NCBI RefSeq assembly: GCF_019393635.1
Contig: NC_057867.1
Location: 50,478,143 to 50,542,142 of the forward strand
Direction: 5' to 3'
Origin: Dromiciops gliroides
Taxonomy: Eukaryota > Chordata > Mammalia > Microbiotheria > Microbiotheriidae
Length of the DNA: 64,000 bases
Shown: positions 1-11,858 of the stretch, in pieces
How the letters are laid out: each line of letters begins with the position of its first letter
Numbering within the stretch: the first letter of the stretch is position 1
Translations under genes and position numbers: made by a program
Notes under the pieces: generated by a model
Told to the model about the DNA's origin: nothing
Database searches by the model: none
What the model saw: only the letters and a program-made list of their open reading frames with translations

Positions 1-102
1 TTTGGCAAACTGCTAAGCCTGACAAAATGTTACCCAAGATTCTTGGGAGCTTCCTTGATATGCTGCCATCTAAATATTGTAATGGAACTATTTAAAACAA
101 TT

Positions 103-134
<32 letters not shown>

Positions 135-155
135 CATACATGTATGTATATATAA
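103..155. repeat. (TA)n-rich microsatellite
   Basis: Alternating TA tract with interspersed CATA/TGTA units. Simple repeat with no coding content. Confidence 0.9.
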
Positions 156-297
156 AAGAAAATGAAGCTTTTTGTTGCAAAAGGAACATCTGATTCGTGT
201 AAAAGGAATATTGGGCCCAGTTATTTAATTGTATCAGTCCTTCCCTCATCTAGACCATTTGTTAAAAATATGAAATTCTTTATGATACCAGTGGAGA

Positions 298-450
298 GGG
301 GGCAGTTAGGTGGCCCAGTGGATAAAGCACTGGCCCTGGATTCAGGAGGACCTCAGTTCAAATCCAGACTCGGACACTTGATGCTTACTGGCTGTGTGAC
401 CCTGGGCAAGTCACTTAACCCTTATTGCCTCGCCAAAAAAAAAAAAAAAA
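298..450 (+). mobile_element. tRNA-derived SINE (WSINE/Mar1 type)
   Basis: The copy has the tRNA-like head, a B-box-like segment, the CTGTGTGACCCTGGGCAAG core and an A tail. It is flanked by perfect copies of gataccagtggaga at 284-297 and 451-464, so both ends are certain. Confidence 0.95.
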
Positions 451-504
451 GATACCAGTGGAGAAGATCACCATTTACAAGAACACTCATCACAATATCT
501 GGCA

Positions 505-653
505 CTTTTTTTTTTTTGGTGAGGTAATTGGGATTAAGTGACTTGCCCAGGGTCACATAGCTAGTAAGCGTCAAGCGCCTGAGGTCGGATTTGAACTCAG
601 GTACTCCTGACTTCAGGGCCAGTGCTCTATCCACTGCACCAAATAGCTGCCCC
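505..653 (-). mobile_element. tRNA-derived SINE, antisense
   Basis: Antisense copy with its poly-A tail read as a T run on the left. The target-site duplication aatatctggca is at 494-504 and 654-664. Confidence 0.95.
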
Positions 654-982
654 AATATCTGGCATATTTAAGAAATACTTGTTGACTTGGCTTTGGAACT
701 ATATAGGTTTATTTCAAAATCTGTCATTTTACCCATGCCTGGCATATCTAATTGCATTTAATGAAAAATAATATTATTATTGCCTCCTTAGTGATAAGTG
801 ATAGAGGGACCTTTTCCCCTTTCTACCCCCCAACTTCATAGCAGGTATAAATTTCTTCTGATTGCTTCTTATTTTCCAGGAGGACAGTTTTAATTGGCTA
901 ATAAGCTGGAATTACGTGGATACACTAAAACCTATAGAGCTCAGAGTCAATCATGTATTAATTGTAAAATTGTAGCACAGCA

Positions 983-1140
983 GGGGCAGCTAGGTGGTGC
1001 AGTGAATAAATCACCTGCCCTGGATTCAGGAGGACCTGAGTTCAAATTCGGCCTCAGACACTTGACACTAGCTGTATGACCCTGAGCAAGTCACTTAACC
1101 CTCATTGCCCTGCAAAAACAAAACAAAACAAAACAAAAAA
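983..1140 (+). mobile_element. tRNA-derived SINE
   Basis: Sense copy ending in an (AAAAC)n-type tail. The duplication ttgtagcacag is at 970-980 and 1141-1151. Confidence 0.93.
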
Positions 1141-1151
1141 TTGTAGCACAG

Positions 1152-1243
1152 TACCTGCCAGACTTGGGCAAATGACTTAACCTCTGTTTTTTCATATATG
1201 AAACATGGATAATAAAAGAGCCCCTGTATAATGGGGTTGTTGC
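1152..1243 (+). repeat. MIR fragment, left part
   Basis: Diverged MIR-like text (GGGCAAATGACTTAACCTC, then a TTTTTTCATATATGAAA tail) that breaks at the probable LTR and resumes after it. Confidence 0.55.
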
Positions 1244-1835
1244 TGTCACAGGAGAGAGGTGGGGGTCCTTAGGTATTCCTCAATAAAGAATTACACTCTC
1301 GCACACAGTCCAATTAGAATTAAAGTGGTCTTTTGTTTGGTGCTAGGGAAAGTAACCCAGTGGGAAGTCAAAGACTTCACCCTTCAGGGAGGAGGGCTTA
1401 GAAACATTCTCCTCCCTGAACAGAGAGAAGACAAAAGCAGTTATAGAGGCTAGAGGGGGTGTCCACTTGAAAAGTTCCCTTTTAGGGTGGGGTAGGGAAA
1501 GCTTGGATGCTTGTCATATTCCTGAGAGTCTAGGGAGATTTTTTTGAAATGATGGTCCTGAGCTCTGGGGTTATCTCTGTGTCCTCGCTCTGGTCAGGTA
1601 GTAGTCATGACTTTCCTACTATAGAATTTTATCTCCCCTGACTTCTTAGGTTTGTCTGTCCTGACATCTATCTAGTTGGCCAATCTGAACTTTAATAGTA
1701 CTTTGATTCCTTGATATGTCTGTCCTGTCATCTGGTCATCTTTGGTTTTGCTTCTCACAGGAGAACCTTCTGCTTTATTCCAAGCCCTTGTCATTGCCGT
1801 CTCCCAAAAAGAGAAAACTCCTTGTAACCCTCACA
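1244..1835. mobile_element. probable solo LTR inside a MIR
   Basis: A 592-bp block starts TGTCACAGG and ends CCTCACA, giving TG...CA ends. It splits a MIR whose 3' part resumes at 1836 (tgctgtataaatg). The flanking four bases are ttgc and atgc, a near-match duplication. Read on the minus strand it begins TGTGAGGGTTACA and ends like a U5 (CCTCTCTCCTGTGACA), so minus orientation is more likely. No internal retroviral genes were seen. The family is unidentified. Confidence 0.45.
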
Positions 1836-2280
1836 ATGCTGTATAAATGTTAATTGCTAGTATTATCTCATGCTTCTCCCTTTGTCCAAGATGAACAAAT
1901 AGCAGAGCCGGGATCGGAATCTTGAGTTTTTATTATAACACCATGCTAATTTATTTACGAATATCCTCTTTGTATCTCCATACATTTGCTTTGTTTAGTA
2001 CAGGAAATGAGTAGGTACAAGTAACCTTTATGCCTGGGAATTGTTCATGGTGGAAATCGCCTTGTCCTAAGTTTGGCTCCATATCCCAAGCCATAATTTT
2101 GTCCCAATCAACAAGACTCAGGTTATCCAGATTTTCAAGATAACCCAGTAAGACTTGCCAGATGGGAACCAGTTTACAATCCTTGGCCAAAATGAAGCAT
2201 CAGCCTTTACATAGAATTAAGAACTCTCTGTCATACAACTAATTTAGGTTGTGAAATACTGTCATAGAACCATAGCAGCA
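1836..2280. other. MIR remainder and unassigned sequence
   Basis: The first about 40 bp complete the MIR interrupted at 1244. I recognise nothing in the rest. An 80-codon antisense open frame here has no family features. Confidence 0.4.
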
Positions 2281-2286
2281 ATTATG

Positions 2287-2420
2287 TAGAGGTGGAAGGG
2301 ACCTTAGAGCTCTTTATTTTACTGATGAGGAAATTGAGGCCCAGAGAAGGAAAGGCACTTGCCCAAGGTCACACAGGTAGTAAGTACATAATAGAGTTAG
2401 GATCTGAAGCCACATTATCT
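2287..2420 (-). repeat. MIR/CORE-SINE-like fragment
   Basis: Contains the antisense MIR motifs GATGAGGAAATTGAGGCCCA and GCCCAAGGTCACACAGGTAG. It is strongly diverged. Confidence 0.6.
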
Positions 2421-2702
2421 CATTTGGCCCACCCAACAACTCTAAAAGACATTGTCCCCATTTTACAGATAAAGAAGTTGTGGCTTGGAAAGTTCCCAAA
2501 GTCACCTAGTTGGCCAGCCTGGAACTGGAACCAAAGTCCAATGCTATTTCCCCTCTCTCAGCTGCCTCCCAAGTATACATCATTGCTAAGCCCTCAGACT
2601 CTGCTATCTCAAAGTGACAAATTTGAAAGGCAAGTTGGGAGAGGTATCATGGGAAGGGCCTTGGATTGGGAATCAGGAGAGGTGACCTTGAACCTTGATT
2701 CT

Positions 2703-2923
2703 TATGTTGTTGTTAAATCATTTTTTTGGGGTTGTGTCCAACTTTTTGTGATCTCTTTTGGGATTTTCTTGGCAAAGATACTGGAGTGCTTTGCCATTTC
2801 CTTATTCAACTCATTTTACAGATAAGGAAACTGAGGCAAACAGGGTTGAGTGACTTGCCCAGGGTCCAGAATTTGAACTCAGGTCTTCCTGACTCCAGGC
2901 CCAATGTTCTATCCACTGCATCA
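2703..2923 (-). mobile_element. RTE-tailed SINE, antisense
   Basis: A tRNA-SINE head is joined to a distinct 3' tail (tcttggcaaagatactggag) whose terminus resembles the 3' end of the RTE element near 24.4 kb. It is bounded by TTAAATCA/CATTAAATG-like sequence. Confidence 0.8.
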
Positions 2924-3065
2924 TTAAATGTAAGAGATTTCATCTCTCTAGGACTCAGGTCCCTCATATGGAAAATAAAGGAGTTGGAATAACATAAAAC
3001 TGAATACTCCCTAATTATAATGATCATTCTTGGCCCTGGAAAAGGGTTGAGAAAATGTACCCCTC

Positions 3066-3227
3066 AGGGGCAGCTAGGTGGCCCAGTGGATAGAGCACCG
3101 GCCCTGGAGTCAGGAGGACCTGAGTTCAAAGCCTGCCTCAGACACTTGACACTTACTAGCTGTGTGACCCATGGCAAGTCACTTAACCCCAATTGCCTCA
3201 CCACCCCCCCCAAAAAAAAAGAAAAAA
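3066..3227 (+). mobile_element. tRNA-derived SINE
   Basis: Sense copy of the subtype ending CCCCAATTGCCTCACC. A perfect 17-bp duplication gagaaaatgtacccctc lies at 3049-3065 and 3228-3244. Confidence 0.96.
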
Positions 3228-3371
3228 GAGAAAATGTACCCCTCTCTTCACTACAGAGGTAGAGGGGTGTAGAATATTGCATATACTATCATACATGGTC
3301 ACTGGGTTGGCTGGTTTTGCTGACTTGCTTTTTTGCTTTTTTGAAGTCTTTGCTACAAGGGAAGGGAAGGG

Positions 3372-3520
3372 GGGCAGCTAGGTGGCACAGTGATAAAGCA
3401 CCAGTCCTGGATTCAGGAGGACCTGAGTTCAAATCCAGTCTCAGGCACTTGACACTTACTAGGTGTGTGACCCTAGGCAAGTCACTTAACCTTCATTGCC
3501 CTGCAAAAAACAAAAACAAA
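3372..3520 (+). mobile_element. tRNA-derived SINE
   Basis: Sense copy of the subtype ending CATTGCCCTGC. The target duplication acaagggaagggaagg is on both sides. Confidence 0.93.
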
Positions 3521-3784
3521 ACAAGGGAAGGGAAGGGAAGGATATGCTTAAAAAGAAATGTTCTACAAAAAACAAAAGGCATATGTGGGTGTGTGTATGT
3601 AGATATGTATGTATAAAGAGATAGATAGATACACATATATTAGTGAAAGGTTGGACTCTCTAAGGTTCCTCCTAGCTCTAGAGCTCTTGTGGAATTATTT
3701 TTCAGCGCCCTTCACAGCCATTTTAGGAACCCTCAAAATAACCTGACCTGCTAGCTGTTCTTTAAAGAAAATATTTGGCCCCTC

Positions 3785-4075
3785 CCTGTTTTTGTATAAG
3801 CTGTCCTGGTACACTGAATGTTCTGTCTCTTGGAATTGGTAGTTCTCTCTTCAAGGCTCAGTTCAAGGGCAACTTCTAACATAAGGCCTTTCCTGATCCA
3901 CCCACTCTCCTTAGCCAATTACTTAGGATTTACTTTGCATATTTTTTGTATTGACTTCTTTATGTATATGCTGTTTCCTCTCAATAGAATGTAAGCTCCC
4001 TGAGGTCAAGGACTGCTTTTGGCCAGCACATCATAGAGCCTTAATCAATACTTATTGAACTGAATTGAAATCACT
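3785..4075 (+). repeat. L2-clade LINE 3' end
   Basis: Shows the L2-like 3' pattern: a Cys/Phe-rich C-terminal coding relic (cctttcctgatccaccc), then GTAAGCTCCCTGAGGTCAAG and a TTATTGAACTGAATTGAA tail. Confidence 0.65.
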
Positions 4076-4255
4076 GGCTTCCAATGACCACACAAATATT
4101 ACCTTTTTATTGCTTCTTTTTTTTCTGTTACCTGGCTTTCCTTCTCTACCCTCCCTTCTCTTTTCTCCTTTCATACTTTCTCTCTGCCACCTCAGCCTCA
4201 AACACCCTCTTATCGCCTCCAACATGTGTAGCTCCCTTCCTCTATAGTATCTTTT

Positions 4256-4406
4256 TTTTTTTTTGCTTTGTTTTTTTGGTGGGGGCAATGAGGGTTAAGT
4301 GACTTGCCCAGGGTCACACAGCTAGTAAGTGTCTGAGCCTGGATTTGAACTCAGGTCCTCCTGAATCCAGGGACGGTGCTTTTTCCACTGCGCCACCTAG
4401 CTGCCC
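4256..4406 (-). mobile_element. tRNA-derived SINE, antisense
   Basis: Antisense copy. The duplication ctatagtatctttt (4242-4255) matches ctatagtgtctttt (4407-4420) with one change. Confidence 0.94.
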
Positions 4407-4654
4407 CTATAGTGTCTTTTTAGCAGTTACTGATTAGGGAAGAGGATGGAGGAGATGAGAGGAGATGAGCCTTAGGCCTGCCTACTCCCAAAGTAACCCC
4501 TACATTGAGTGAAGGGCAGAAAAAGAAGGGCCCCTTCCCCATGAGGTTAGAATTATTTTGTGGTTGAGGATAACTGACCACAACAGTGCATATTTCAATA
4601 GGACTTTAAGGGCTACAAAGCACTTTGCTCATCTGGAGACAAGCTACTGTGGTG

Positions 4655-4930
4655 GTACATGCATTGCATTTAGAGTCAGAGAACTTGGGCATGAATATTA
4701 ACTCTGTCCCCTTACAGCTATATGATCTTGGGCAAGTAACTCAACCTCTCTGGGCTTCATTCTCCTCGTCTGGAGAATGAAACAGTTGGCTAGTGAGGTC
4801 CTGTCCAACTATCAATTCACAATCCTGTGAACTCATACAGCGAAAATGTTATCTCCATTTTACAAATGAGGAAATTGAAGCCTAGAGAAAGGAAGTGAAT
4901 GGCTCAGGATCACACAGCTAATAAGTGTCC
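4655..4930 (+). repeat. MIR fragments
   Basis: A sense MIR at 4655-4830 (TTGGGCAAGTAACTCAACCTC) is followed by an antisense piece at 4850-4930 (AAATGAGGAAATTGAAGCC). Confidence 0.65.
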
Positions 4931-5234
4931 AAACTGATATTCAATTATGAAGTACAGGAGGCCTTTTAGACATTTTCTCTTTTGCATGGGAACCTGGAAT
5001 TGAAGCTTGCTTTGCTTGGCCTAGCCCTGAAATTTCTCTGGGAGGGGAGAAGAGTACTAGAATTTCAGAATTCAATATGCAAGTATTAGTTGAGAGAGAC
5101 AGCATATATATTTGAGCGCATTTCTAGGGGATAAGGCATTATTCCTGTTTCCCAAATGAACATTTTTAGCTAGGAGCCAACAACCTGATTAATCACTACC
5201 ATTTTGCTGGATAAACTGATGGCTGAGACAGAGC

Positions 5235-5330
5235 AACCTACTCTAGTGGCTAGAGTACTGGACCTGGAGTAAAGATCTGGGTTCAAATCATACCTCTGAC
5301 ACTTATTAGTATAGTAAGTATAGACTCTGG
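5235..5330 (+). repeat. old SINE/MIR fragment
   Basis: Diverged tRNA-head-like sequence (AGTGGCTAGAGTACTGGACC, GGGTTCAAATCATACCTC). It lacks a clear tail. Confidence 0.55.
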
Positions 5331-5694
5331 CCTTCAACTCCCCAAGCAGACAAGCAGGTTGTGTCACCAGGGCAATATAGGCCACAGTTCCCTTCAGAAT
5401 TTTAGGGATAATCCTAAGGGGGTTTTGTGTGGGGGTAGGTGTGTATGCGCTCATGCACATGCACACACATGAGCGAGCAGGAGTGGAGTCTTTCTAATGG
5501 TATTGACTTGATTCCCTGTTCAGTTGTATTCTCCTCAATATTACTACCAGTATGTCTTTTAAAGAACTCCAGTAAGTAGCCTGCTAACAATGTATCAAGG
5601 CCTTCTCTTCTCTGGGGTATACATCCCTAGTTTAGGGAATCAAGCCAGCTTTTCTGATTCCAAGTTCAATACTCTAGTACAAATATTATCATTC

Positions 5695-5775
5695 CCATTT
5701 TAGAGATGAGGAAACTGAGATTAAGGAAAGGAAAGTAACATGTCCAAGGTCAAAAGACACTCAAACCAAGGTCTT
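5695..5775 (-). repeat. MIR fragment
   Basis: Antisense MIR motif TTTTAGAGATGAGGAAACTG with a degraded core. Confidence 0.55.
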
Positions 5776-6975
5776 CTAGGGGGTGATCTGATGATTGCCT
5801 GAAAGACCACCATGGGCAACATAGAGGCAAGGCCAATTGTCCTTGATGTATATCCTTGTTGAACATCCTTCTCCTTCTATGTCTAAGCAAATCTCCTTTT
5901 CTTTCCTGTGGAATGACTTGCAAGTATCTCTTTTCAATCCAATATCAAACATAAACTACCAGAAGACTGAAGTAGGCCCAGCCCAGAACAATCAGCATAG
6001 TCATGCAGGATTGGAATGGAATAATCTGAAGTAGGGGATGGTCAGTGCAGAAGAAGGTAAACCCCAATCAGCCCCCATGCTTCTAGCACTACTTTTGGTT
6101 ACCATTTCAATACTCTCTATCTTTGGAAGATGATAGAGTATTCTATTTGTAGCTATTTAGCAAGGACACACTGATATGAGTATACTCTGTATCAAGAAGT
6201 ATACCCTGAAGAAAACTGTAGCAAACTGCTGGTGGCAGACTTTCTTTAATGTCTTGTATTTGAAGTGATAGTAATCTTTATGCCCACCACCTGGTAGATC
6301 TACCTAAACCTGGGCTTGGGCCAGGGCCCATCCCCCCCCACCCTCCAAACTCTAATTTGGGAATAGTCTAAAAAGCTATACTGAAGGAGTTTCTTGGGGA
6401 GTTTTTATGTGGCACTTGGGAGGCCTTGTGGACTTTATAGAGAGGTACTTGAAGGGAAATTGCTGCAGAAGGCCAGAGCCTTCTCTGGAAATGGGCAAAT
6501 ATACCAATGGCACCCAGTTGATTTTCTGAGTACAGGGGTACTGCATCATTTTAAGACATTTAAAAAGAAAAACAACTTCTGCTCTCACTTCTGGACTGTG
6601 AATTTGAATCTGTAACTCTCTCTAGGATTTGTAATGAGGTCACTTTCAGGGTTGAGGCCCTCCCAAACACCAGCAGAAATGACTACTACTTGAACATTGC
6701 AGATAGAGCACAAGTACTGGTCCAAAGAAGTCTGTGGCTCTTTGTTAGCTTATCTTGTTGTTGTTTTGTTTTTGCAAAATATGTTTGTCCAAAGGAGTTT
6801 TCTAAATGTACAGATAAGTGGCTCATGGTTGGCAGAGATAGCCATCTCTGGAATCAGAAGGACTGGGGTTGGTTGTTTGCTCCTTCCCTTGCCCATCTCC
6901 AAGGGGAGTATCTATCTTCCCCCCATAAGTATTGCTGGTTTGGGGTATAAGTCTGGTTCACGAACAATGAGGCTG
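5776..6975. other. no recognised feature
   Basis: Mixed-composition sequence. Short open frames up to about 106 codons lack family signatures and overlap on both strands. I see no gene or repeat here. Confidence 0.4.
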
Positions 6976-6978
6976 GTC

Positions 6979-7130
6979 ACTTTTTTTTTTTTTTGCAGGG
7001 CAGTGAGGGTTAAGTGACTTGCCCAGGGTCACACAGCTAGTAAGTGTCAAGTGTCTGAGGCTGGATTTGAACTCAGGTCCTCCTGAATTCAGGGCCAATG
7101 TTTTATTCACTGCGCCACTTAGCTGTGCCC
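6979..7130 (-). mobile_element. tRNA-derived SINE, antisense (left of a pair)
   Basis: Nearly full antisense copy. It is followed within a few bases by a second copy in the same orientation. Confidence 0.9.
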
Positions 7131-7135
7131 CCCCT

Positions 7136-7287
7136 CTTTTTTTTTTCTGGGTGAGGCAATTGGGGTTAAGTGACTTGCTCAGGGTCACACAGCTAGTAAG
7201 TGTCAAGTGTCTGAGGCTGGATTTGAACTCAGGTCCTCCTGAATCCAAGGTCAGTGCTCTATCCACTGCGCCACCTAGCTGTCCCCC
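7136..7287 (-). mobile_element. tRNA-derived SINE, antisense (right of a pair)
   Basis: Subtype with CAATTGGGGTTAAGTGACTT. The T run abuts the head of the neighbouring copy, so the two are tandem insertions. Confidence 0.9.
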
Positions 7288-7484
7288 TCCCCCACTCTTA
7301 AGGGGAAGGACAGCCATAAGCTTAAACATGCCAGATTGGCCCCTTGCTATCAAATGTTGGCCATCACCAATAACAAATGGTAAGCCCATTTATCCAAGCA
7401 AACACCAAATAGAAATTGGAGGAGTTATACAGATTATGATATACCAGAAAATACAGAAGAGTGAATGAGCTCATTAGATGGGAG

Positions 7485-7936
7485 TGTAAGGGGCTAAAAT
7501 TCTAGCTAGTCTGTCTAAAATATCTAATGAGTGGTCGCCAATAAATTATAAGCTTTAACAAGAGTTTAGACTTTTAAGCATTTATTAAGGAGAATAAGAA
7601 TTTGGTGAAGAGAGAGAGAGAGGCCTAGATGCCTACATCTATCTATCTCAGGGAGCGCACATTTTAGCTCCACTCTCCACGAGAGTCCTCATGAAAGACA
7701 GTGAGCTACACCTCCTTCATTCCACAAGCCTCCTGTGAAACTGGGAACATTCCATCCACTCATGCGCACACATCTCCAAGCTAATTGGCTGGTAGCCTTG
7801 ATTGACAGTACCCATGAGCAAACGTCACTTCCTGACGCCAAAGAAAGCCGCATGGCTTGCCCTCAGATGTCTTCTCCTCATGGTGGAGCTTTCCTACAGT
7901 AACTCTCCAGCAGGTGGCATCATTCCAGTTGTTATA
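7485..7936 (-). mobile_element. solo LTR, antisense (452 bp)
   Basis: Reverse complement of the same LTR family as 31679-32058. Shared blocks include TTGGCGACCACTCATT, TTTTAGACAGACTAGCTAG and an AATAAATGC poly-A signal region. The flanking 4-bp duplication GGAG is at 7481-7484 and 7937-7940. The terminal CA has decayed to a TA-like end. No gag, pol or env is attached, so this is a recombined solo LTR of an endogenous retrovirus. The 4-bp duplication fits a class I (gammaretrovirus-like) integrase, which is inference. Confidence 0.85.
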
Positions 7937-7940
7937 GGAG

Positions 7941-9700
7941 CGAGATGAGATATCAGCTCAGACTAAGAGAAGGGGCCCTATCTCACTTAAAGAGAAGTTC
8001 TCTCTCCAAGATGTTTAAGGAGGTGTTCTGGACTGGACCTGACTCAGGCCAGTGGCCTGTTTGATAATGGAACAAAATGTGACTCCTGTAGGTCAATTCA
8101 ACAGTTAACAAAAGATTTATTTAGCCATAGTAGAAGGATATTCAACAAGGTTAAACATTTAGCATATCTCAGGTTGATTTAGTTGAATGAAGCTCCCTTG
8201 CCCAAGTTGCCCATTGTTCTATAAATTGAAAGAGGGTGTGTAATGATGAAATGTTTGCATGCTAATTTGGGGAGAAGAATCAAATGTCTTCTCAGAACCC
8301 TAATGTCTTGAAAGGTCACAGAGAAAGTAAGATAGGAGAAGCAGGATGCCTAGGATTGGTTGTCCTCTGCTTTGATGGTCTTAGGAGAAGAAGAAATTGG
8401 GATTGAATGGGAAACATACTAGGGACGAGAAGAGCAGGAAGGGGAGAAAACTATTTCATATAAAAGTGATTGGGAGTAGGGTATGAGGAAGAAAAGTGGA
8501 ACAATGGAGTGGACGTAGATTCTGCCAATTATAAATCACTATCTGGTCCTATGACCAACAAGATTGAGGACTAGACATCTTCTGTACTTCCCAGTAACTC
8601 TAAAGCAAACAAACCAACCAAAGGAATTATGTACCACCAGTAGAGCAGTTACTGGTGTCTCCAGAGGACAAGAAAGGGAGAAACCAATGATGTAATACAG
8701 TAGTGAACAGTAATCCCTATTGTAACCTCAGCACCCTTCTCCTCAACAACCTCTGTGTTCCAGCAGGGCCTACATACCTTCCCATAGGATGGTGCTCTCT
8801 GACTCACACAACTTTCCAGCTGATAATGTCTCTGCTGGTCCATACCGCCCCGCCCTTGTCCTTCCCCAGCATTCTGTGGCAATCAACAGTGGACCTTAAT
8901 TCTGCACAGCCAGATACAGAAGAAGGGGGTGTTTAGGAAGGCAGGGACACATTGTGCCTGGATCAGCTCCTTCCTTAGGGACCCCAAAGTAGAAACTCTG
9001 CCTAAAAAACCCACTTCACCCTTCCCTAATCCTGAAAAAGTTGGAATTGGGTTGCCAAAAAAAATAGAGACAGAGACAGGGAGACGGAGAGAAACCGAAT
9101 CATTGAAATATATTTTTTGAAATACACAGAAGAATCCCAGAAGGAATACAGTACAGCATTTTTACAGTGGGAAAACCCAAAAGATGGAAAGGGGAAGCCT
9201 TTTAGATGTGAAGGAAGCATTCCAAGCATTCCACACCTAGGAATAGCTCAACTGCATATGAAAAGGTCTGAGTAGACAATGAACTTCCCTCCCAAGAAAC
9301 TGACAATACCCATTCCTGAACAGCCTGACAACCAGGCCCAGCAGGACAGCAGCCTAACACTAGCAGAAGGATACCCATTGGCCAAACCGCCCTCCCAGGA
9401 GCAGCCAAGCCCAGCTTGGGGAGGGAGGAGCCAGCTTAGCTGCTTTGTGACCTTCTCTGACCAGGCTGGCAGCACATTGATCAATGCAGACAGCAAGCCT
9501 TGACCCGTAAAGAGCAAAGTCAGGTAAAGCACCCATCCATCAACTAGCTATGTTGTACCCTGAGAGGAGCCAGCCCAGCCTAGCAGTGCAGTGACTTGCC
9601 AATCACCAACGCTGCCATTGACTTCATGATGACTCTGCCAAGAAAAAAGGACCATGAGGCCCTGCTGCCCCCGAGTTGTGATTCATCTTGGCCAGGTGTG
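7941..9700. other. no recognised feature
   Basis: No repeat signature or conserved coding frame seen. The segment near 9270-9500 is GC-richer with opposing open frames of 74 and 94 codons, which have no recognisable domain. Confidence 0.4.
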
Positions 9701-10366
9701 TTCCCTACCTCACTGTCACTTTCATTGAAATCCTCCTTCCCCTACCTCTTATGGCTTTGTGGATGAGTGGGCCCCAGGTTTCTGTTTTTGCCATGTTATT
9801 TTCATGTAGCAACTCCTTTAGCACCAGTCTTCCAACTAGGCACAACTACTCACAGATTGGGTCCCTATAAGGGTCCCTATAGTGTGCAGCTGACTACTTT
9901 GTGAAGGTCCTAGGAGTAGTCCTAAGGGGCTGGGAATCTAGCACTATCATGCCCACATCCAAGAGGAATTTCTTCTCACTGCATTAACTGGATTTCCTCT
10001 ATTCCTACATTGGACTGCCATTGGGCCATGTGTCAATGAACTGGCTTGTTGGCTTGTATATTGGCCCAGAGGTTTCTGATTCTTTCAGCCAATCAAAAGG
10101 TGTCTCCTGTGTGGCTTCATTTGTTTTTATTCAGATGATCAAAGCATTTTTCATGCTCTCACATATTAAGGAATTGTTCAGTTTTTGATTGCTTGATTCA
10201 ATGAAGCTGTCTAGGCCTTCTGTGAAGTGGGTAGAAACCGCACTCTTAAATAAATAAATAGCTCCTCTTTTTAAAAAAATTATATTTTTCCAATCACAAA
10301 AAAATCTATTTTTTTCTCTCTCCCTTGTGAAAAAAGAAAAAAAGAAGCAATCCCTTCAAATACACA

Positions 10367-10523
10367 GTGTGGGGCAGCTAGGTGGCACAGTGGATAGAAT
10401 CCTGGCTCTGGAGTCAGGAGGACCCCGTTCACATCCAGCCTCAGACACTTGACCCTTACTAGCTGTGTGGCCCTGGGCAAGTCACTTAACCCCAATTGTC
10501 TCACAAAAAAGAAAAAAAAAACC
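10367..10523 (+). mobile_element. tRNA-derived SINE in L1 3' UTR
   Basis: Sense copy. The duplication caaatacaca is at 10357-10366 and 10524-10533. Confidence 0.94.
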
Positions 10524-11267
10524 CAAATACACAATCAAGCACAACAAATTCCTGAATAGGCCATGTCCTACAAATGTATCTTATTCTGAGTCTTTGACAG
10601 AAGGTATCAGAGTTCTTAAGTCTTTCAAAATTGTTTGTCTTTACAATATTGCTATTGCTTTATAAGTTGTTTTCCTGGTTCTCTTCACTTCACTGTATTA
10701 TTTCATACAACTTTTCTTAAGTTTCTCTAAAATAATCTCTTTTATAATTTCTTTTGGCATAATCTATTCCTTTACATTCACATATCATAATTTGTTCAGT
10801 CTTTCCCCAATTGATGTGCGTCCTTTTTGTTTCCACTTCTTTGCCACCAGAAAGAGAGCTTCTAGAAATATTTCACTATGGGTGCTTTTCATCTTTTTTT
10901 TGTTGTTGTTGACTTGCGGTATAATCCTGGAAGTGGCATCACTGGGTCAAAGGGTATGCCTAATTTAGTGAACTTTTGGGTATAGTTCCAAATGGTTTTG
11001 GAAAATGATTGGACAATTCACAGATCCACCAAGAATGAATTAATGTGTCTTCATTCCCACAGCCCTTCCAACAGTTGTCATTTTTTTGTCAACTTTTCCA
11101 GTCTTATAGGTGTCTACTAAAACCTCAGAGTTGCTTTAATATGTGTTTCTCTAAATGTTAATGATTAGAACATTTTTCCATATGTTTGTTGATAGCTGGG
11201 ATGTCTTCTCTTGAGAGCAGCCATAAATGAACCTTTGACCATTTTGACCATTTTTCAATTGGGGAAT

Positions 11268-11858
11268 CAACCAATCAACCAACCAAGGTTTATTTAAGTA
11301 TTTACTAAGTGCTAAACTATACAAAAAAAAAAAAGGCAAAAAACAGTCCCTGCCCTCCAGGAATTTACAATCTAATGGATGGGGGGGGGGTGACAATATG
11401 CAAACAAATGTATACAAAGCAAGCTATATACTGGATAAATAGGAAATAATGGCATAGAAAGGTACTGGAATTAAGGTTCAGGTAGGCTTCTTAAAGGTGG
11501 GATTTTAGTTGGGATTTAAAGGAAGCCAGGGAGGTCAGTGGTCAGAGTGGAGGAGGGAGTGTTCCAGGTATGAGGGTCAGCCAGGTAGAATGCCAGGAGC
11601 CCAGAGATGCAGTGTCTTGTTCATGGAAAAGCCAGGAGGCAAGTACCACTGGATCAAAGAGTACTTGTTAGGGAGTAAGGTGTAAGAAGACTGGAAACCC
11701 AGGAGGCTAGGTTATTAAGGTCTTTGAATGCCAAACAGAACATTTTGTATTTGTTCCTGGAAGCAATAGGGAGCCACTGGACTTTATTGAGTATGGGAGT
11801 GACATGATTAGACTTGGTTTTAGGGAAATCATTTTAGTGGCTGACTGGAAGATGGGTA
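11268..11858 (-). mobile_element. L2-clade LINE 3' part nested in L1
   Basis: Antisense L2 3' end. On the minus strand it ends with the C-terminal coding relic, GGCAGGGACTG-like text, AATAAACC and a TTGGTTGGTTGATTGGT tail typical of L2/CR1 LINEs. The L1 text TTCAATTGGGGAAT...GGAATGAC is contiguous once this block is removed, and ggaat flanks both ends (11263-11267, 11859-11863). It therefore inserted into the L1. Confidence 0.8.

Noticed and set aside
298..450. Functional tRNA gene at SINE heads
   Set aside because: The tRNA-like heads lack a cloverleaf-compatible acceptor stem and anticodon arm. They are the promoter parts of SINEs.
2292..2825. 177-codon plus-strand open frame
   Set aside because: It runs through a MIR fragment and an RTE-tailed SINE. 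Its C-terminal residues translate the SINE tail.
6958..7389. Many open frames of 60-150 codons with the same protein text (DSGGPEFKSSLRHLTL, CVTLGKSLNPNC and the antisense PRVTQLVSVKCLRLDLNSG)
   Set aside because: These are translations of the abundant tRNA-derived SINE on both strands. They start and stop at SINE borders throughout the window and are not genes.
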